Assembly: GCF_001523745.2 (NCBI RefSeq)
Contig: NZ_CP013387.1
Span: 1,674,001-1,738,000 of the forward strand
Reading direction: 5' to 3'
Source: Burkholderia mayonis
GTDB lineage: Bacteria > Pseudomonadota > Gammaproteobacteria > Burkholderiales > Burkholderiaceae
Length of the DNA: 64,000 nt
The position numbers were made by a program, and so were the translations under genes. The notes under the pieces are model-generated. The model did not search any database and was not told the origin of the DNA. It worked only from the letters and a program-made list of their open reading frames with translations. The first letter of the stretch is position 1. Every line of letters begins with the position of its first letter. This document shows positions 16,789-27,117 of the stretch, in pieces.

Positions 16789-16968
16789 TCGTTTTCGCCG
16801 CGCGCGCCGCGACGAACGGCGGGACGACGGCGCGATAAACGCGCAAAAGCAGCAGGAACAAGGCGAAGGCGGCGCGACCGCGACGCATGCGGAAAGCATC
16901 GCCGATCGACGCGCCGCGCGTTTGCCGCCGCGGCCGCCCTCGCCGCTTCCGCCTTCGACGCTACGCGC

Positions 16969-18687
16969 TCACTGGATCACGCGCGACACACCGCGGCCGC
17001 GCGGATCGGACACGGCCTCGGGCGTCTTGCCGTCGATCTGGATCGCCTGAATGTCGCCGCTGAAATCCTGGCCCTTCAGCGTGTAGCCCTTCGCTTCGAT
17101 GCCCTTCGCGAGTTCGCCGTCGATCGGGTGGTACGGCTCCCAGAAGATCGTGTTCGGCGGCAACAGCTGATGGTGGAATCGCATCGCGCCCACCGCGTCC
17201 TTCAGCGGCATCTTGAAGTCGTACAGGTTCGTGACGACCTGGAAGATCGACGTGAAGATCCGCGAGCCGCCCGGCGTGCCGATCACGAGCGCGACCTTGC
17301 CGTCCTTCGTCAGGATCGTCGGCGACATCGACGACAGCGGCCGCTTCTTCGGCTCGATCGCGTTCGCGTCGCTGCCGACGACGCCGAACATGTTCGCGAC
17401 GCCCGGCTTCGCGGAGAAGTCGTCCATTTCGTCGTTCAACACGATGCCCGTGCCTTCGGCGACGACGCCCGAGCCGAAGTAGCCGTTGATCGTGTACGTG
17501 TTCGACACAGCGTTGCCCCACTTGTCGACGACCGAGAAATGCGTCGTCTCCGCCTTCTCCGGCATCGTCGCGCCGAGGCCCGGCTGCACGCTCTTCGTGT
17601 CGGAAGGCTTCTCCGGATTCACTTCGGCCGCGCGCTTCGCGATGTACGCGTCGTCGGTCAATTGCGCGACGGGCACCTTGTAGAAATCCGGATCGCCGAG
17701 GTACTGCGCGCGATCGGCGAACACGCGCTTCTCGATCTCGGCGATCAGGTGCACGTATTGCGGCGAGTTCAGCGTGACGCCGTCGAAGTCGGCCTTGCGG
17801 TCCGCCTTCATCTTCAGCAGCTGGACGAGGCCGATGCCGCCCGAGCTCGGCGGCGGCGCGGTGATCACGCGATAGCCGTTCCAGCTCGCCTGGATCGGCT
17901 GGCGCCAGACCGCCTTGTATTGCACGAGGTCCTGCTTCGTGATCAGGCCGCCGTCCTTCTTCATCGACGCGGCGATCAGGCCGGCCGTCTTGCCGTCGTA
18001 GAAATCCTTCGCGCCGTCGTTCGCGATGCGCGTCAGCACCGCCGCGAGATCCGGCTGCTTGAAGTTCGCGCCCGCCTTCAGGCCGCTGAAGTATTGATCG
18101 AAGTTCGTCTTGCCGCCGAACTCCTTCGACGCGTCGACGCCGCGCTGCGCGAGCTGTTCGTCGACGATGAAGCCGCTGCGCGCGTAGCGGATCGCGGGCG
18201 CGAGCACCTGCTTCCACTTCAGCTTGCCGAAGCGCTTCTGCGCCTCCCACATCCCGGCCACCGTGCCCGGCACGCCGACCGCGCGATCGCCGTACAGGCT
18301 CATGCCCTTGACGACGTTGCCGTCCTTGTCGAGGTACATGTCCTTCGTCGCGGCGAGCGGCGCGCGCTCGCGATAGTCGAGGAAGTACGGCTTGCCGTCC
18401 ATGTAGACGGTCATGAAGCCGCCGCCGCCGATGTTGCCCGCCTCTGGATAGGTGACGGCGAGCGTGAACGCGATCGCGACTGCGGCGTCGACCGCGTTGC
18501 CGCCTTCCTTGAAGATCTGCTCGGCGGCGTCGGCGCTGTACTTGTCGGCGACGGCGACAGCCGAGCCGTCCAGCACGACGCGCTGCGGACCTTTCGCGCA
18601 GGCGGGCGCGCTCGGCAGGAAGCCGACCGCGGCTGCGCTCACGAGCGCGGCGAGCACCGTCGACTTGAAGCGATTCGTTGCGTTCAT
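16969..18687 (-). CDS. ggt: Gamma-glutamyltransferase
   Basis: A 572-residue Ntn-hydrolase precursor that cleaves glutathione and gamma-glutamyl bonds in the periplasm. It has a signal peptide (VLAALVSAAAVGFLPSAPACA). The precursor autocleaves before the nucleophilic Thr in ETTHFSVVD (about residue 380), giving large and small subunits; GGGGFMTVYMDG, GGIGLVQLL and the small-subunit GTPGGSRIFT oxyanion region are present. Length matches the family (about 570-580). A GGGAGA site precedes the ATG at 18687. It is monocistronic, with a hairpin beyond its end. Confidence 0.95.
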   Translation of the reverse strand: MNATNRFKSTVLAALVSAAAVGFLPSAPACAKGPQRVVLDGSAVAVADKYSADAAEQIFKEGGNAVDAAVAIAFTLAVTYPEAGNIGGGGFMTVYMDGKPYFLDYRERAPLAATKDMYLDKDGNVVKGMSLYGDRAVGVPGTVAGMWEAQKRFGKLKWKQVLAPAIRYARSGFIVDEQLAQRGVDASKEFGGKTNFDQYFSGLKAGANFKQPDLAAVLTRIANDGAKDFYDGKTAGLIAASMKKDGGLITKQDLVQYKAVWRQPIQASWNGYRVITAPPPSSGGIGLVQLLKMKADRKADFDGVTLNSPQYVHLIAEIEKRVFADRAQYLGDPDFYKVPVAQLTDDAYIAKRAAEVNPEKPSDTKSVQPGLGATMPEKAETTHFSVVDKWGNAVSNTYTINGYFGSGVVAEGTGIVLNDEMDDFSAKPGVANMFGVVGSDANAIEPKKRPLSSMSPTILTKDGKVALVIGTPGGSRIFTSIFQVVTNLYDFKMPLKDAVGAMRFHHQLLPPNTIFWEPYHPIDGELAKGIEAKGYTLKGQDFSGDIQAIQIDGKTPEAVSDPRGRGVSRVIQ

Positions 18688-19299
18688 TGCATGTCTCCCA
18701 TTTTGATCTCCTTGCTAATTGGGGCACGAAAACCGGATGAATAGGCTTATAGCACGGCCGCGCGCGTATACAAAAATGACGTTTCGTAGGCGAGCCTGCC
18801 GACGCAGAGCGAGCGGACGACGCGCGGAAACGACCTCGCATCGCATGACGAGCGATTCACATCGAACGACAGGCGATGCAGACGGCAGATCCGTGACCGC
18901 ACGTCGACGCCGCACACGAATCGTACGAAGCGGCGATTGCTTGGACGCATGACGCACTGGCGGATGACACATGGACGCCGTCCGTGCATCGGCAGAACGA
19001 CTGCGTTCGCGTCTTCGCCGCGCCAGCAGCATCATCAATGGTGGTGAGTTGCATCGAGAAATTCGACGGCATTCCGTGTCTCGGCGGCGACCGCCCTCGC
19101 CATGCCGACATCGCCTGCGACATCCGCGGCATCCGCCGCTTCGCGCGCGCATCGCGTCGCGTCGCGTCGCTTGCAATTTCACGTTCGCCTCGCCCGATGC
19201 GCGCCGAAAACTTTTCTTCTCCGCCCCTGCGCGCCGCGCGCCAAATCTGCGAAGATAGCGCCCCTTTTCGATTTCACGGCGCGTCAACGCAACACCGGC
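18688..19299. other. Intergenic stretch, no gene seen
   Basis: About 610 bases between the divergent ggt and DUF457-like genes. The reading frames here are Arg/Ser-rich and match nothing I know. Dense ACGA/GCGA oligomers around 18780-18900 look like degraded sequence rather than a gene. Promoters for both neighbours must lie in it. Confidence 0.5.
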
Positions 19300-19818
19300 A
19301 TGGCATCACACGCAGCACATCATGCAAGCGGCTTGGCCGCGGGTCTCGTCGCCGCGGCGCTCGTCGGGCAGGCGGGCGCGGCAGGACCGTGGCATCTCCA
19401 CAGCCTCGCCGCGTTCGCGGCAGGCGTCGCGGGCGGCACCGCGCCCGACTGGCTCGAAGTCGCTTGGTGGAGCCGCTCGCGACGGCTCTGGATCACGCAT
19501 CGCACCGTCACGCACTGGGGCGTCGCGTGGGTCGCGATGCTCGTCTTCGCCTACCGGTCGCTCGACCATCGCCATCTTTGGGCCGCGCCGCTCTTCGGCT
19601 TCGCGTGCGGCGGCCTCGTCCATCTGATCGCCGACTGGCCGAATCCGCTCGGCGTGCCGTGGCTGTGGAAGCGCCATTCGCTCAACTGGTGGAACAGCGG
19701 GCACTGCGACCTGATCGTCGTCGCGACGGCCTGGGCCGGCGCGTTGTGGATCGCGCAGGCGGCGTGGGGACACGCGGCGCCGCTCGTGCACTGGCTCGGC
19801 TGGCTGCGCACCGTGTGA
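19300..19818 (+). CDS. YdjM/DUF457-type membrane protein
   Basis: A 172-residue membrane protein that resembles the inner-membrane metal-dependent hydrolase family (YdjM, DUF457). The characteristic histidine/aspartate positions are visible: HHASG near the N-terminus, GGTAPDWLE, THRTVTHWG and LVHLIADWPNPLGVPWLW. About four hydrophobic segments separate them. Start at 19300 (MASHAAHH) is taken because family members begin just before this His-rich segment; the longer frame from 19102 adds Arg-rich non-family sequence. The catalytic role of the family is unproved. It is 167 bases before another membrane gene on the same strand. Confidence 0.8.
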   Translation: MASHAAHHASGLAAGLVAAALVGQAGAAGPWHLHSLAAFAAGVAGGTAPDWLEVAWWSRSRRLWITHRTVTHWGVAWVAMLVFAYRSLDHRHLWAAPLFGFACGGLVHLIADWPNPLGVPWLWKRHSLNWWNSGHCDLIVVATAWAGALWIAQAAWGHAAPLVHWLGWLRTV

Positions 19819-19984
19819 CGCCGCGCCGTCCGACGCCGCCGCATCAGCGGACGGATTCGCGCGCGAGGCCCGCTCGCCGCACGCCGACAGGTCGACGCGA
19901 TCCCCGCCGGTAGAATGGCGGGCGCGGCCCCGCCGCCCCCTTCGACGATCAGGCCGGATCGTTCGCACGACAACACACAAGAAC

Positions 19985-20494
19985 ATGACCGATGACATCA
20001 CGACGCCTTCGTCCGCCACGCGCCCGGCGCCGGGATTCGGCCCGCTTCGCTGGATCGTGCGGCACTGGCGCGGCGACTATTCGCTCTCCGTCAGCTTCTG
20101 GCTGAACCCGTTGCCGCTCTCCGCGCTCCGGACGATCAGCAGCCACTTTCTGATGAGCCGCGCATTTTCAGCGTTGGATCAAGGGCCGGGCGGCGATTCA
20201 CTGGCTCACGCGATGGCGGCCATCCCGACCGCCGTCTTCGCCGACGCCGCGCTGTCGCTCCTCAACATCTGGTGGATCGTCGGCGTCTGGCGCGCGGCCG
20301 CGCGTCACATCGATCGCACCGGCCGGCGCTTCTGGGCGCGCGCGGCACAGGTCGTGGCGGCGCTCGCCGCCGTGAAAATCGTCTACGGGATCGCGATCAT
20401 TGCGCACACGATCGAGACGCTCCAACTCCTGCTCGTCAATCCGATGAGCGCGTTCACGGACCCGATCGGCACGCTGACGAAACTGCTGTTCTGA
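19985..20494 (+). CDS. Hypothetical multi-span membrane protein
   Basis: A 169-residue protein not recognised as a named family. A Pro-rich start is followed by WIVRHWRGDYSLSVSFWLN, then three or four hydrophobic helices (about 75-100, 118-135, 138-155). The RHWRGDYSLSVSFW segment resembles membrane proteins in which a short amphipathic stretch precedes the first helix. The ATG at 19985 has no strong ribosome site. It follows the DUF457-like gene in the same direction; an operon is possible. Confidence 0.7.
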   Translation: MTDDITTPSSATRPAPGFGPLRWIVRHWRGDYSLSVSFWLNPLPLSALRTISSHFLMSRAFSALDQGPGGDSLAHAMAAIPTAVFADAALSLLNIWWIVGVWRAAARHIDRTGRRFWARAAQVVAALAAVKIVYGIAIIAHTIETLQLLLVNPMSAFTDPIGTLTKLLF

Positions 20495-20560
20495 CGACTA
20501 TCGGCGCCGGCGCGCGATCGCCGTGACGCGGCGATCGCGCGCGCGGATGCCGCCTCTGCC

Positions 20561-20590
20561 GATGCCGATGCCGATGCCGATGCCGATGCC
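20561..20590. repeat. GATGCC hexamer array
   Basis: Five perfect GATGCC units, flanked by decayed copies up to about 20615, in the 405-base spacer between the membrane protein and the helicase gene. It is a likely short VNTR. The rest of the spacer (20495-20899) shows no supported gene. Confidence 0.85.
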
Positions 20591-20899
20591 GATATCGACG
20601 CCAACGCCGATACGCAGCCGACGACGCGAAACCGCAATCCCATCCAATCGTCGCAACCAATGTGTTCGGCGCATTTCCTCCATCTGCGCCGCATGACTCG
20701 CGCCGTCTCGATCGCCCACGTCCCCTGCGAAACGCGATCCAGCGGTTAGTCGCATCCAGCGACTGCCCCCGCTTCCCGCCGCCGGGTCCGCACGGCGCAT
20801 CGCGCCGCGCCCCTGTCTGCAGACCGCCCGCGCGTCTGGCACACTGTGTCGCCGGGCCGGGCCTTGCGACGCCCGCGCCCGCCCTCATTTACGGTTGCG

Positions 20900-23800
20900 A
20901 TGAACGTCACCACACCCCGCCCCGCTGCCAGCGCGCTCGACGCGTTCCACCCCGTCGTCGCCGCCTGGTTCTCCGGTACCTTCGCCGCGCCGACCGGCGC
21001 GCAGGCGCTCGCGTGGCCGCACATCAAGGCCGGCCGCTCGACGCTCGTCGCCGCGCCGACGGGCTCCGGCAAGACGCTCACTGCATTCCTGTCCGCGCTC
21101 GACGATCTGGTGCGCGATGCGCTCGCGCACGACGGCGCGCTGCCGGACGAGACGCTCGTCGTCTACGTGTCGCCGCTGAAAGCGCTGTCGAACGACATCC
21201 ACGTGAACCTCGACGCGCCGCTCGCCGGCATCGCCGCCGAGATCGCAAGGCGCGGGCTGCCGGCGCCGCAGATCCGCACCGCGGTCCGCACGGGCGACAC
21301 GACGCAGGCCGAGCGCGTCGCGCACCGCAAGCATGCGCCGCACATTCTCGTCACGACCCCGGAATCGCTGTACGTGCTGCTGTCGTCCGAATCGGGCCGG
21401 CGGATGCTCGCGAGCACGCGCACCGTGATCGTCGACGAAATCCACGCGCTCGCGAACAACAAGCGCGGCAGCCATCTCGCGCTGTCGCTCGAGCGGCTCG
21501 ACGCGCTCGCCGGCCGCAGGCTGCCGAGGATCGGGCTGTCCGCGACGCAAAAGCCGGTCGAGGCGGTCGCCCGCTTTCTCGTCGGCGGCTGCGGCGACGC
21601 GCCGCTCGACTGCGCGATCGTCGACACGGGCCACACGCGCACGCGCGACCTCGCGCTTGAATTGCCGCCCGTGCCGCTCGGCCCGGTGATGGCGAACGAC
21701 GTGTGGGAGCGCCTCTACGACCGGATCGCCGAGCTTGCGGCCGCACACCGGACGACGCTCGTGTTCGTCAACACGCGCCGGATGGCTGAGCGCGCCGCGC
21801 GCCATCTCGCCGACCGCCTGGGCGCGGACGCGATCGCCGCGCATCACGGCAGCCTCGCGAAGGCGCATCGCCTCGACGCCGAGCAGCGCTTGAAGCACGG
21901 CAAGCTGAAGCTGCTCGTCGCGACCGCGTCGCTCGAGCTGGGGATCGACATCGGCGACGTCGATCTCGTCTGCCAGCTCGGCTCGCCGCGCGGAATCGCG
22001 CCGTTCTTGCAGCGCGTCGGGCGCTCCGGGCACCGCGTCGGCGGCGTGCCGAAGGGGCGGCTCTTTGCGCTGTCGCGCGACGAGCTCGTCGAATGCGCGG
22101 CGCTCCTCGACTGCGTGCGGCGCGGCGAGCTCGACCTGCTGCGAATCCCGCACGCGCCGCTCGACGTGCTCGCGCAGCAGCTCGTCGCCGAGGTTGCGTG
22201 CCGCGAGTGGGACGAGGACGCGCTCTATCGCTGCATGACGCAGGCCGCGCCGTACGCGGCGCTTTCGCGCGAGCAGTTCGACGGCGTGCTGACGATGCTC
22301 ACCGAAGGCTTCACGAGCCGGCGCGGCGCGCGCGCCGCGTACCTGCATCGCGACGTCGTTTCGCACACGGTGCGCGGGCGGCGCGGCGCGCGGCTCGCGG
22401 CCGTCACGTCGGGCGGCACGATTCCCGACAACGCCGACTACGCGGTGCTGCTCGAGCCGCAAGGCGTGAACATCGGCACGGTCAACGAGGATTTCGCGGT
22501 CGAGAGCCTCGCGGGCGACGTGTTCCAGCTCGGCAACCAGTCGTACCGGATCATCCGGATCGAGACGGGGCGCGTGCGCGTCGAGGATGCGCATGGGCAG
22601 GCGCCGAACATCCCGTTCTGGCTCGGTGAGGCGCCCGCGCGCAGCGACGAGCTGTCGGCGGGCGTCGCGCGGCTGCGCGCGCATGTCGACGCGCTGCTGG
22701 CGCGCGGGGATGCGCGCGGCGCGCACGATGACGCGGATGTGGACGATGCCGATGCGGAGAACGCCGGCGCGGCGGTCGCGATCGGCGGCGTTTCGCGCAC
22801 GGGCGACAACGCGCGGAATGCGCGGCCGAATGCGCCGTCAGCCTCACGCACGACGGCGAGCGCGCGACGCGATGCGCCGCTCGCGCGCGCCGATTCGCCG
22901 GCGTCTCGAACCCGCGTGCGGCTGCGCGCGGAAACCGGCACGCCGCCGCCCGGCAAAGCCGCTGCCGCCGCGCGCGCCGCGTCGCCTGGCGACGCAGGCA
23001 CGCCGTTTGCCCGCGACGGCGAGGCCGCCCCTTTCGCGCAAGGCGACAGACAAGTCGCCGCCGCGGCTGCGGACGCCGCGGACGGCGACACATCGCGCAG
23101 TCGCGCCGCCGCCCGCCTCCCCGCTCCGGCCGCACCGGCCGCTGCGTCGCGGCCCGCCGCCGCATCCATCGACGCCGCGCCGTCCGAAGCCGCCCCCGAA
23201 CCGCGCCGACTCGCGCCCGTGCTCGCGTGGCTGACGGGCGAACTCGGCCTCGACGCCGCAGCCGCGCGACAGATCGCCGACTACCTCGCGCGCGCGCGCG
23301 CGGCGCTCGGCGCGCTGCCGACGCAGGACACGCTCGTGATGGAGCGCTTCTTCGACGAATCGGGCGGCATGCAGCTCGTGATCCACTCGCCGTTCGGCAG
23401 CCGGATCAACCGCGCATGGGGCCTCGCGCTGCGCAAGCGCTTCTGCCGCACGTTCAACTTCGAGCTGCAGGCGGCCGCGACCGACGACGCGCTGATCCTG
23501 TCGCTGTCGCTCGCGCACAGTTTCGCGCTCGACGAAGTCTGGCGCTATCTGCGCCCGGCGAGCGCCGAGCACGTGCTGATCCAGGCGCTCCTCGACGCGC
23601 CGCTCTTCAATGCGCGCTGGCGCTGGAACGCGACGACCTCGCTCGCGCTGCCGCGCTTCGCGGGCGGCCGCAAGGTCGCGCCGCAGTTGCAGCGGATGAA
23701 GAGCGACGATCTGCTCGCGACCGTGTTCCCCGATCAGGTCGCGTGCGCGGAAAACATCGTCGGCGAGCGCGAAGTGCCGAAGCACCCGCTCGTCGACCAG

Positions 23801-25870
23801 ACGCTCGACGACTGCCTGCACGAAGCGATGGACACCGAAGGCTGGCTCGCGCTGCTGCGGCGGATCGAGTCGGGCGGCGTCGCGCTCGTCGCGCGCGATT
23901 TGCCCGCGCCGTCGCCGCTCGCGGCCGAGATCCTCAACGCGAAGCCGTACGCGTTCCTCGACGACGCGCCGCTCGAAGAGCGCCGCACGCAGGCCGTACT
24001 CGCGCGGCGATGGAGCGATCCGGCATCCGCCGACGATCTCGGCGCGCTCGACGCGGGCGCGATCGATTCGGTGCGCGACGAGGCCTGGCCGCTCGTGCGC
24101 GACGACGACGAGATGCACGACGCGCTCGTCGGCCTCGCATGCGTGTCCGACGGCGAAATCGGCGCGAACGACGGCTGGCGCACGTGCGCCGAGCGGCTCG
24201 CGGCCCGCAGGCGCGCCGCGCGGCTCGCGCTCGCGGACGGCCGCGGACTATGGATACCGGCCGAGCGCGTCGCGTGCATGCGCGCGCTATACGGCGGCGA
24301 CGCCGCGCTCGCGCCGCCGCTCGAGCCGCCGCCCGGCTTCGACGCGCCGTGGGAACCCGACGCGGCGCTCGTCGACGTGATCCGCGCGCGGCTCACGGGC
24401 TTCGGGCCGCTGACGGCCGACGCGCTCGCGACGCCGCTCGCGCTGCCCGCGTCGTCGGTCGCAATCGCGCTCGCTGCGCTCGAGCGCGAAGGCTACGCGA
24501 TGCGCGGCCGCTTCACGCCGGGCGCGCGCGACGAAGAATGGTGCGAGCGGCATCTGCTCGCGCGCATCCACCGCTACACGGTGAAGCGGCTGCGACGCGA
24601 GATCGAGCCCGTCGAGCTCGCGGACTTCATGCGCTTCCTGTTCCACTGGCAGCGCGTCGCGCCCGACACGCGCGGGATGGGCGTGGATGCGCTCGCATCG
24701 GTCGTCCATCAGCTCGAGGGCTTCGAGGCGGCCGCGAGCGCATGGGAGGATGAGTTGCTGCCCGCGCGGCTCGCCGACTACGTGACGGGCGGCCTCGACG
24801 AGCCGTGCCGCGCGGGCAAGCTCGCGTGGGCGCGGCTCGGCGCGCCGGCGAAGGCCGCGAGCGCGCCCGTGAAGACGACGCCCGTCGTGCTGCTGCCGCG
24901 CCGCGAGCTCGCCGTCTGGCAGGCGCTGCGCGATCCGGCCGCGCAGCCGGCGCTGTCCGCACGCGCCGAGCGCGTGCGCGCGACACTCGCCGCGTACGGC
25001 GCGATGTTCTTCGACGAGCTCGTCGCGCACGCGCGCCTGTTGCCCGTCGAGCTCGAACGCGCGCTCGGCGAGCTCGTCGCGGCGGGCCTCGTCAACGCGG
25101 ACAGCTTCGCGGGCCTGCGCGCGCTGATCAAGCCGGCCGCGCAGCGCAGCACGCACCGGTCGTCGCGCACGCGGCGCGGCGGCGCGCTGATCGGCGGGAT
25201 GGACGACGCGGGACGCTGGGCGCTCGTGCAACGGCTGCCGCTGACTCGCGTCGATTTCGGCGGCGGCGGAAACGCGTTCGAAGACGTCGAGAACGGCAAC
25301 GGCAGCGGCTACGCTCGCCATCCCGGCGATCCGGACACCGTCGCGCTCGGCGACGCGCGCGTGGCCCGCGCGATGCGCGCCGCACCGCCGCCGACGGGCC
25401 GCCATACGATCGCGCCGGCCGCGCTCGAGCACGTCGCGCGGACGCTCTTGCGCCGCTACGGCGTCGTGTTCTGGCGAATCCTCGCGTGCGAAGCCGAATG
25501 GATGCCGAGCTGGCGCGAGCTGCTGCCCGTCTATCGGCGGCTCGAGGCGCGCGGCGAGATCCGCGGCGGCCGCTTCGTCGCGGGCCTCGCGGGCGAGCAG
25601 TTCGCGCTGCCCGACGCGATCCCGATCCTGCGCGACCTCCGCCGCCGGCCGGCCGAAGGGCTGATGCTGTGCGTGAGCGGCGCCGATCCGCTCAATCTGA
25701 CGGGCACGCTGCTGCCGGGCGACCGCGTGCCCGCGCTCGCGGGCAACCGGGTCCTGTTCCGCGACGGCGTGCCGATCGCGTCGCTCGTCGGCGGACAGTT
25801 CGTCTACGCGCGCGGGCTCGACGCCGTCGAGCAGGACGACGCGCGCGCGAGGCTCGCGCGGCATCGATGA
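20900..25870 (+). CDS. lhr: Lhr-type superfamily 2 helicase, very large
   Basis: A DNA repair-linked 3'-5' helicase of about 1656 residues. The core has Walker A AAPTGSGKT (51-59), the DEIH box VDEIHALANN (about 178), GLSATQKP, and motif VI QRVGRSGH (about 373), followed by the winged-helix and Lhr domain. From about residue 830 to the end lies the long C-terminal region typical of full-length Lhr (E. coli about 1538 residues). Residues about 585-775 are an Ala/Arg/Asp/Pro low-complexity insert. Start at 20900 (MNVTTPRPAAS) is preferred to the ATG 18 codons earlier. No partner genes are adjacent; some relatives pair with a phosphoesterase. Confidence 0.93.
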   Translation: MNVTTPRPAASALDAFHPVVAAWFSGTFAAPTGAQALAWPHIKAGRSTLVAAPTGSGKTLTAFLSALDDLVRDALAHDGALPDETLVVYVSPLKALSNDIHVNLDAPLAGIAAEIARRGLPAPQIRTAVRTGDTTQAERVAHRKHAPHILVTTPESLYVLLSSESGRRMLASTRTVIVDEIHALANNKRGSHLALSLERLDALAGRRLPRIGLSATQKPVEAVARFLVGGCGDAPLDCAIVDTGHTRTRDLALELPPVPLGPVMANDVWERLYDRIAELAAAHRTTLVFVNTRRMAERAARHLADRLGADAIAAHHGSLAKAHRLDAEQRLKHGKLKLLVATASLELGIDIGDVDLVCQLGSPRGIAPFLQRVGRSGHRVGGVPKGRLFALSRDELVECAALLDCVRRGELDLLRIPHAPLDVLAQQLVAEVACREWDEDALYRCMTQAAPYAALSREQFDGVLTMLTEGFTSRRGARAAYLHRDVVSHTVRGRRGARLAAVTSGGTIPDNADYAVLLEPQGVNIGTVNEDFAVESLAGDVFQLGNQSYRIIRIETGRVRVEDAHGQAPNIPFWLGEAPARSDELSAGVARLRAHVDALLARGDARGAHDDADVDDADAENAGAAVAIGGVSRTGDNARNARPNAPSASRTTASARRDAPLARADSPASRTRVRLRAETGTPPPGKAAAAARAASPGDAGTPFARDGEAAPFAQGDRQVAAAAADAADGDTSRSRAAARLPAPAAPAAASRPAAASIDAAPSEAAPEPRRLAPVLAWLTGELGLDAAAARQIADYLARARAALGALPTQDTLVMERFFDESGGMQLVIHSPFGSRINRAWGLALRKRFCRTFNFELQAAATDDALILSLSLAHSFALDEVWRYLRPASAEHVLIQALLDAPLFNARWRWNATTSLALPRFAGGRKVAPQLQRMKSDDLLATVFPDQVACAENIVGEREVPKHPLVDQTLDDCLHEAMDTEGWLALLRRIESGGVALVARDLPAPSPLAAEILNAKPYAFLDDAPLEERRTQAVLARRWSDPASADDLGALDAGAIDSVRDEAWPLVRDDDEMHDALVGLACVSDGEIGANDGWRTCAERLAARRRAARLALADGRGLWIPAERVACMRALYGGDAALAPPLEPPPGFDAPWEPDAALVDVIRARLTGFGPLTADALATPLALPASSVAIALAALEREGYAMRGRFTPGARDEEWCERHLLARIHRYTVKRLRREIEPVELADFMRFLFHWQRVAPDTRGMGVDALASVVHQLEGFEAAASAWEDELLPARLADYVTGGLDEPCRAGKLAWARLGAPAKAASAPVKTTPVVLLPRRELAVWQALRDPAAQPALSARAERVRATLAAYGAMFFDELVAHARLLPVELERALGELVAAGLVNADSFAGLRALIKPAAQRSTHRSSRTRRGGALIGGMDDAGRWALVQRLPLTRVDFGGGGNAFEDVENGNGSGYARHPGDPDTVALGDARVARAMRAAPPPTGRHTIAPAALEHVARTLLRRYGVVFWRILACEAEWMPSWRELLPVYRRLEARGEIRGGRFVAGLAGEQFALPDAIPILRDLRRRPAEGLMLCVSGADPLNLTGTLLPGDRVPALAGNRVLFRDGVPIASLVGGQFVYARGLDAVEQDDARARLARHR

Positions 25871-25959
25871 CGCACGCGACTGCCTCGACGACGCAAACGC
25901 CTGAGCCGCGACGTTCGGCCCGACACCGGCGCGCGCCCCGCCATCGACACGGCCGCCGC

Positions 25960-26363
25960 TTCGCCGCACCCGCGACGTCGACGCCGCATGCGGGACGGCG
26001 CGCTGCCCCCTGCTGGTTCGCGCGAGGCAGCCAGCCGGGCAACGCGCCCCGCGCAGTCTCGCGGTGATCGCGGCGCTGGCGGGCTGCGCGCTCGGCGTGA
26101 CGGTCGCGACGGGGATGGGCCCGAAGCCGCTCATGCTCGCGACGTCGGGCAACTTCGTGATGGCCTACGTGCTCGGCGCGGCGGCGGCCGCGAAGCTGCT
26201 GCCGCGCGGCGGATTCGCGCATCGCAGTTCGATCGTCGCGTTTCTGTCGGCGATCCTGCTGCTCGCGACGACGGGATGGTATCTGCTCTGGCCGCTGCTG
26301 CTGACGGGCGCGGCGATCGGCTATCTTCAGGCGGCGGACAAGCGAGCGGCGGCGAGGCGGTAA
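25960..26363 (+). pseudogene. Amino-acid permease C-terminal remnant
   Basis: Two adjacent frames together give the end of an APC-type permease: RRAAPCWFARGSQPGNAPR (25965-26050, one frame) continuing as VIAALAGCALGVTVATGMGPKPL to a hydrophobic C-terminus (26064-26363, another). The order suits YjeH-like exporters. The N-terminal eight or so helices are missing and a frameshift separates the two pieces near 26055, so this is a deletion remnant after the helicase gene. Confidence 0.65.
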
Positions 26364-26418
26364 AGGCCGCCGCCGCGGCTCGCGACGCCCACAGCCGCGT
26401 GCCCGCAGTCGCGCGGAC

Positions 26419-26877
26419 ATGCGCGCCGACGTCGTCGTCGATACGCTGCTGTCGATTCGCGAGTTGCCGAAGCGCATGGCGGACGCTTGGTCGAAGGCGC
26501 CCGCATCCGGCGCCGCGCGCCGTTTCGGATTCGATTCGTTCGCGGTCCTGCGACGCGACGAGCGCGAGCTGTCGCTCGGTCTCGTCGGCCGGTTCTGGCG
26601 ACCGAATGTCGGGCTCGCTTCGATCCGCGATGCCGACGCATTCGAACGCCACCGCGATTCACGCGATACGAAGCTCGTGTTGCGGTTCAGCGTCGCCGAC
26701 GCGCCGCAGCGCGGCCATCTTCTCAGGACCGAGACGTTCGTTTATTGTCCGAACCGTTCCGTGAAGCTGCTGTTGCTGTCGACGCCTTACTGGCTCGCGA
26801 TCCGGCTCGCGAGCAGCTGGATCCGGCGACGCACGCTGAATGCCGTCGAGACATCGCCGCGAAATTCGGGACGCTGA
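26419..26877 (+). CDS. Hypothetical protein, START-like fold suspected
   Basis: A 152-residue protein not assigned to a named family. Features: an N-terminal DVVVDTLLSIRELPKRM helix, GLVGRFWRP, RFSVADAPQRGHLLRTETFVYCP (alternating strand pattern) and a C-terminal helix YWLAIRLASSWIRRRTL. This beta-rich core plus terminal amphipathic helix looks like SRPBCC/START-like small proteins, but the usual first strand seems short, so it could be truncated at its 5' end. It follows the permease remnant, which suggests a rearranged segment. Confidence 0.55.
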   Translation: MRADVVVDTLLSIRELPKRMADAWSKAPASGAARRFGFDSFAVLRRDERELSLGLVGRFWRPNVGLASIRDADAFERHRDSRDTKLVLRFSVADAPQRGHLLRTETFVYCPNRSVKLLLLSTPYWLAIRLASSWIRRRTLNAVETSPRNSGR

Positions 26878-27117
26878 CCGACAGGCCGTCGCACCCTCGA
26901 GCGCATGCGCGACATGGCCGCCCGCAGCGCGCTCCTGGACACCGGCTTCCGAACGCCCCGGCCATCGACATAAAGTTTCGCCCGCTTCGGCCGATAACGC
27001 GAAAGCCGCCGATCGACGCGCATTCGAAGACGCGCTCCGCTCGCAGCGCGACCGGTGCGTCGTCCGCGCACTGCCGCACTGCCGCACTGCCGCACCGCCG
27101 TTCACCGATGACGATCC

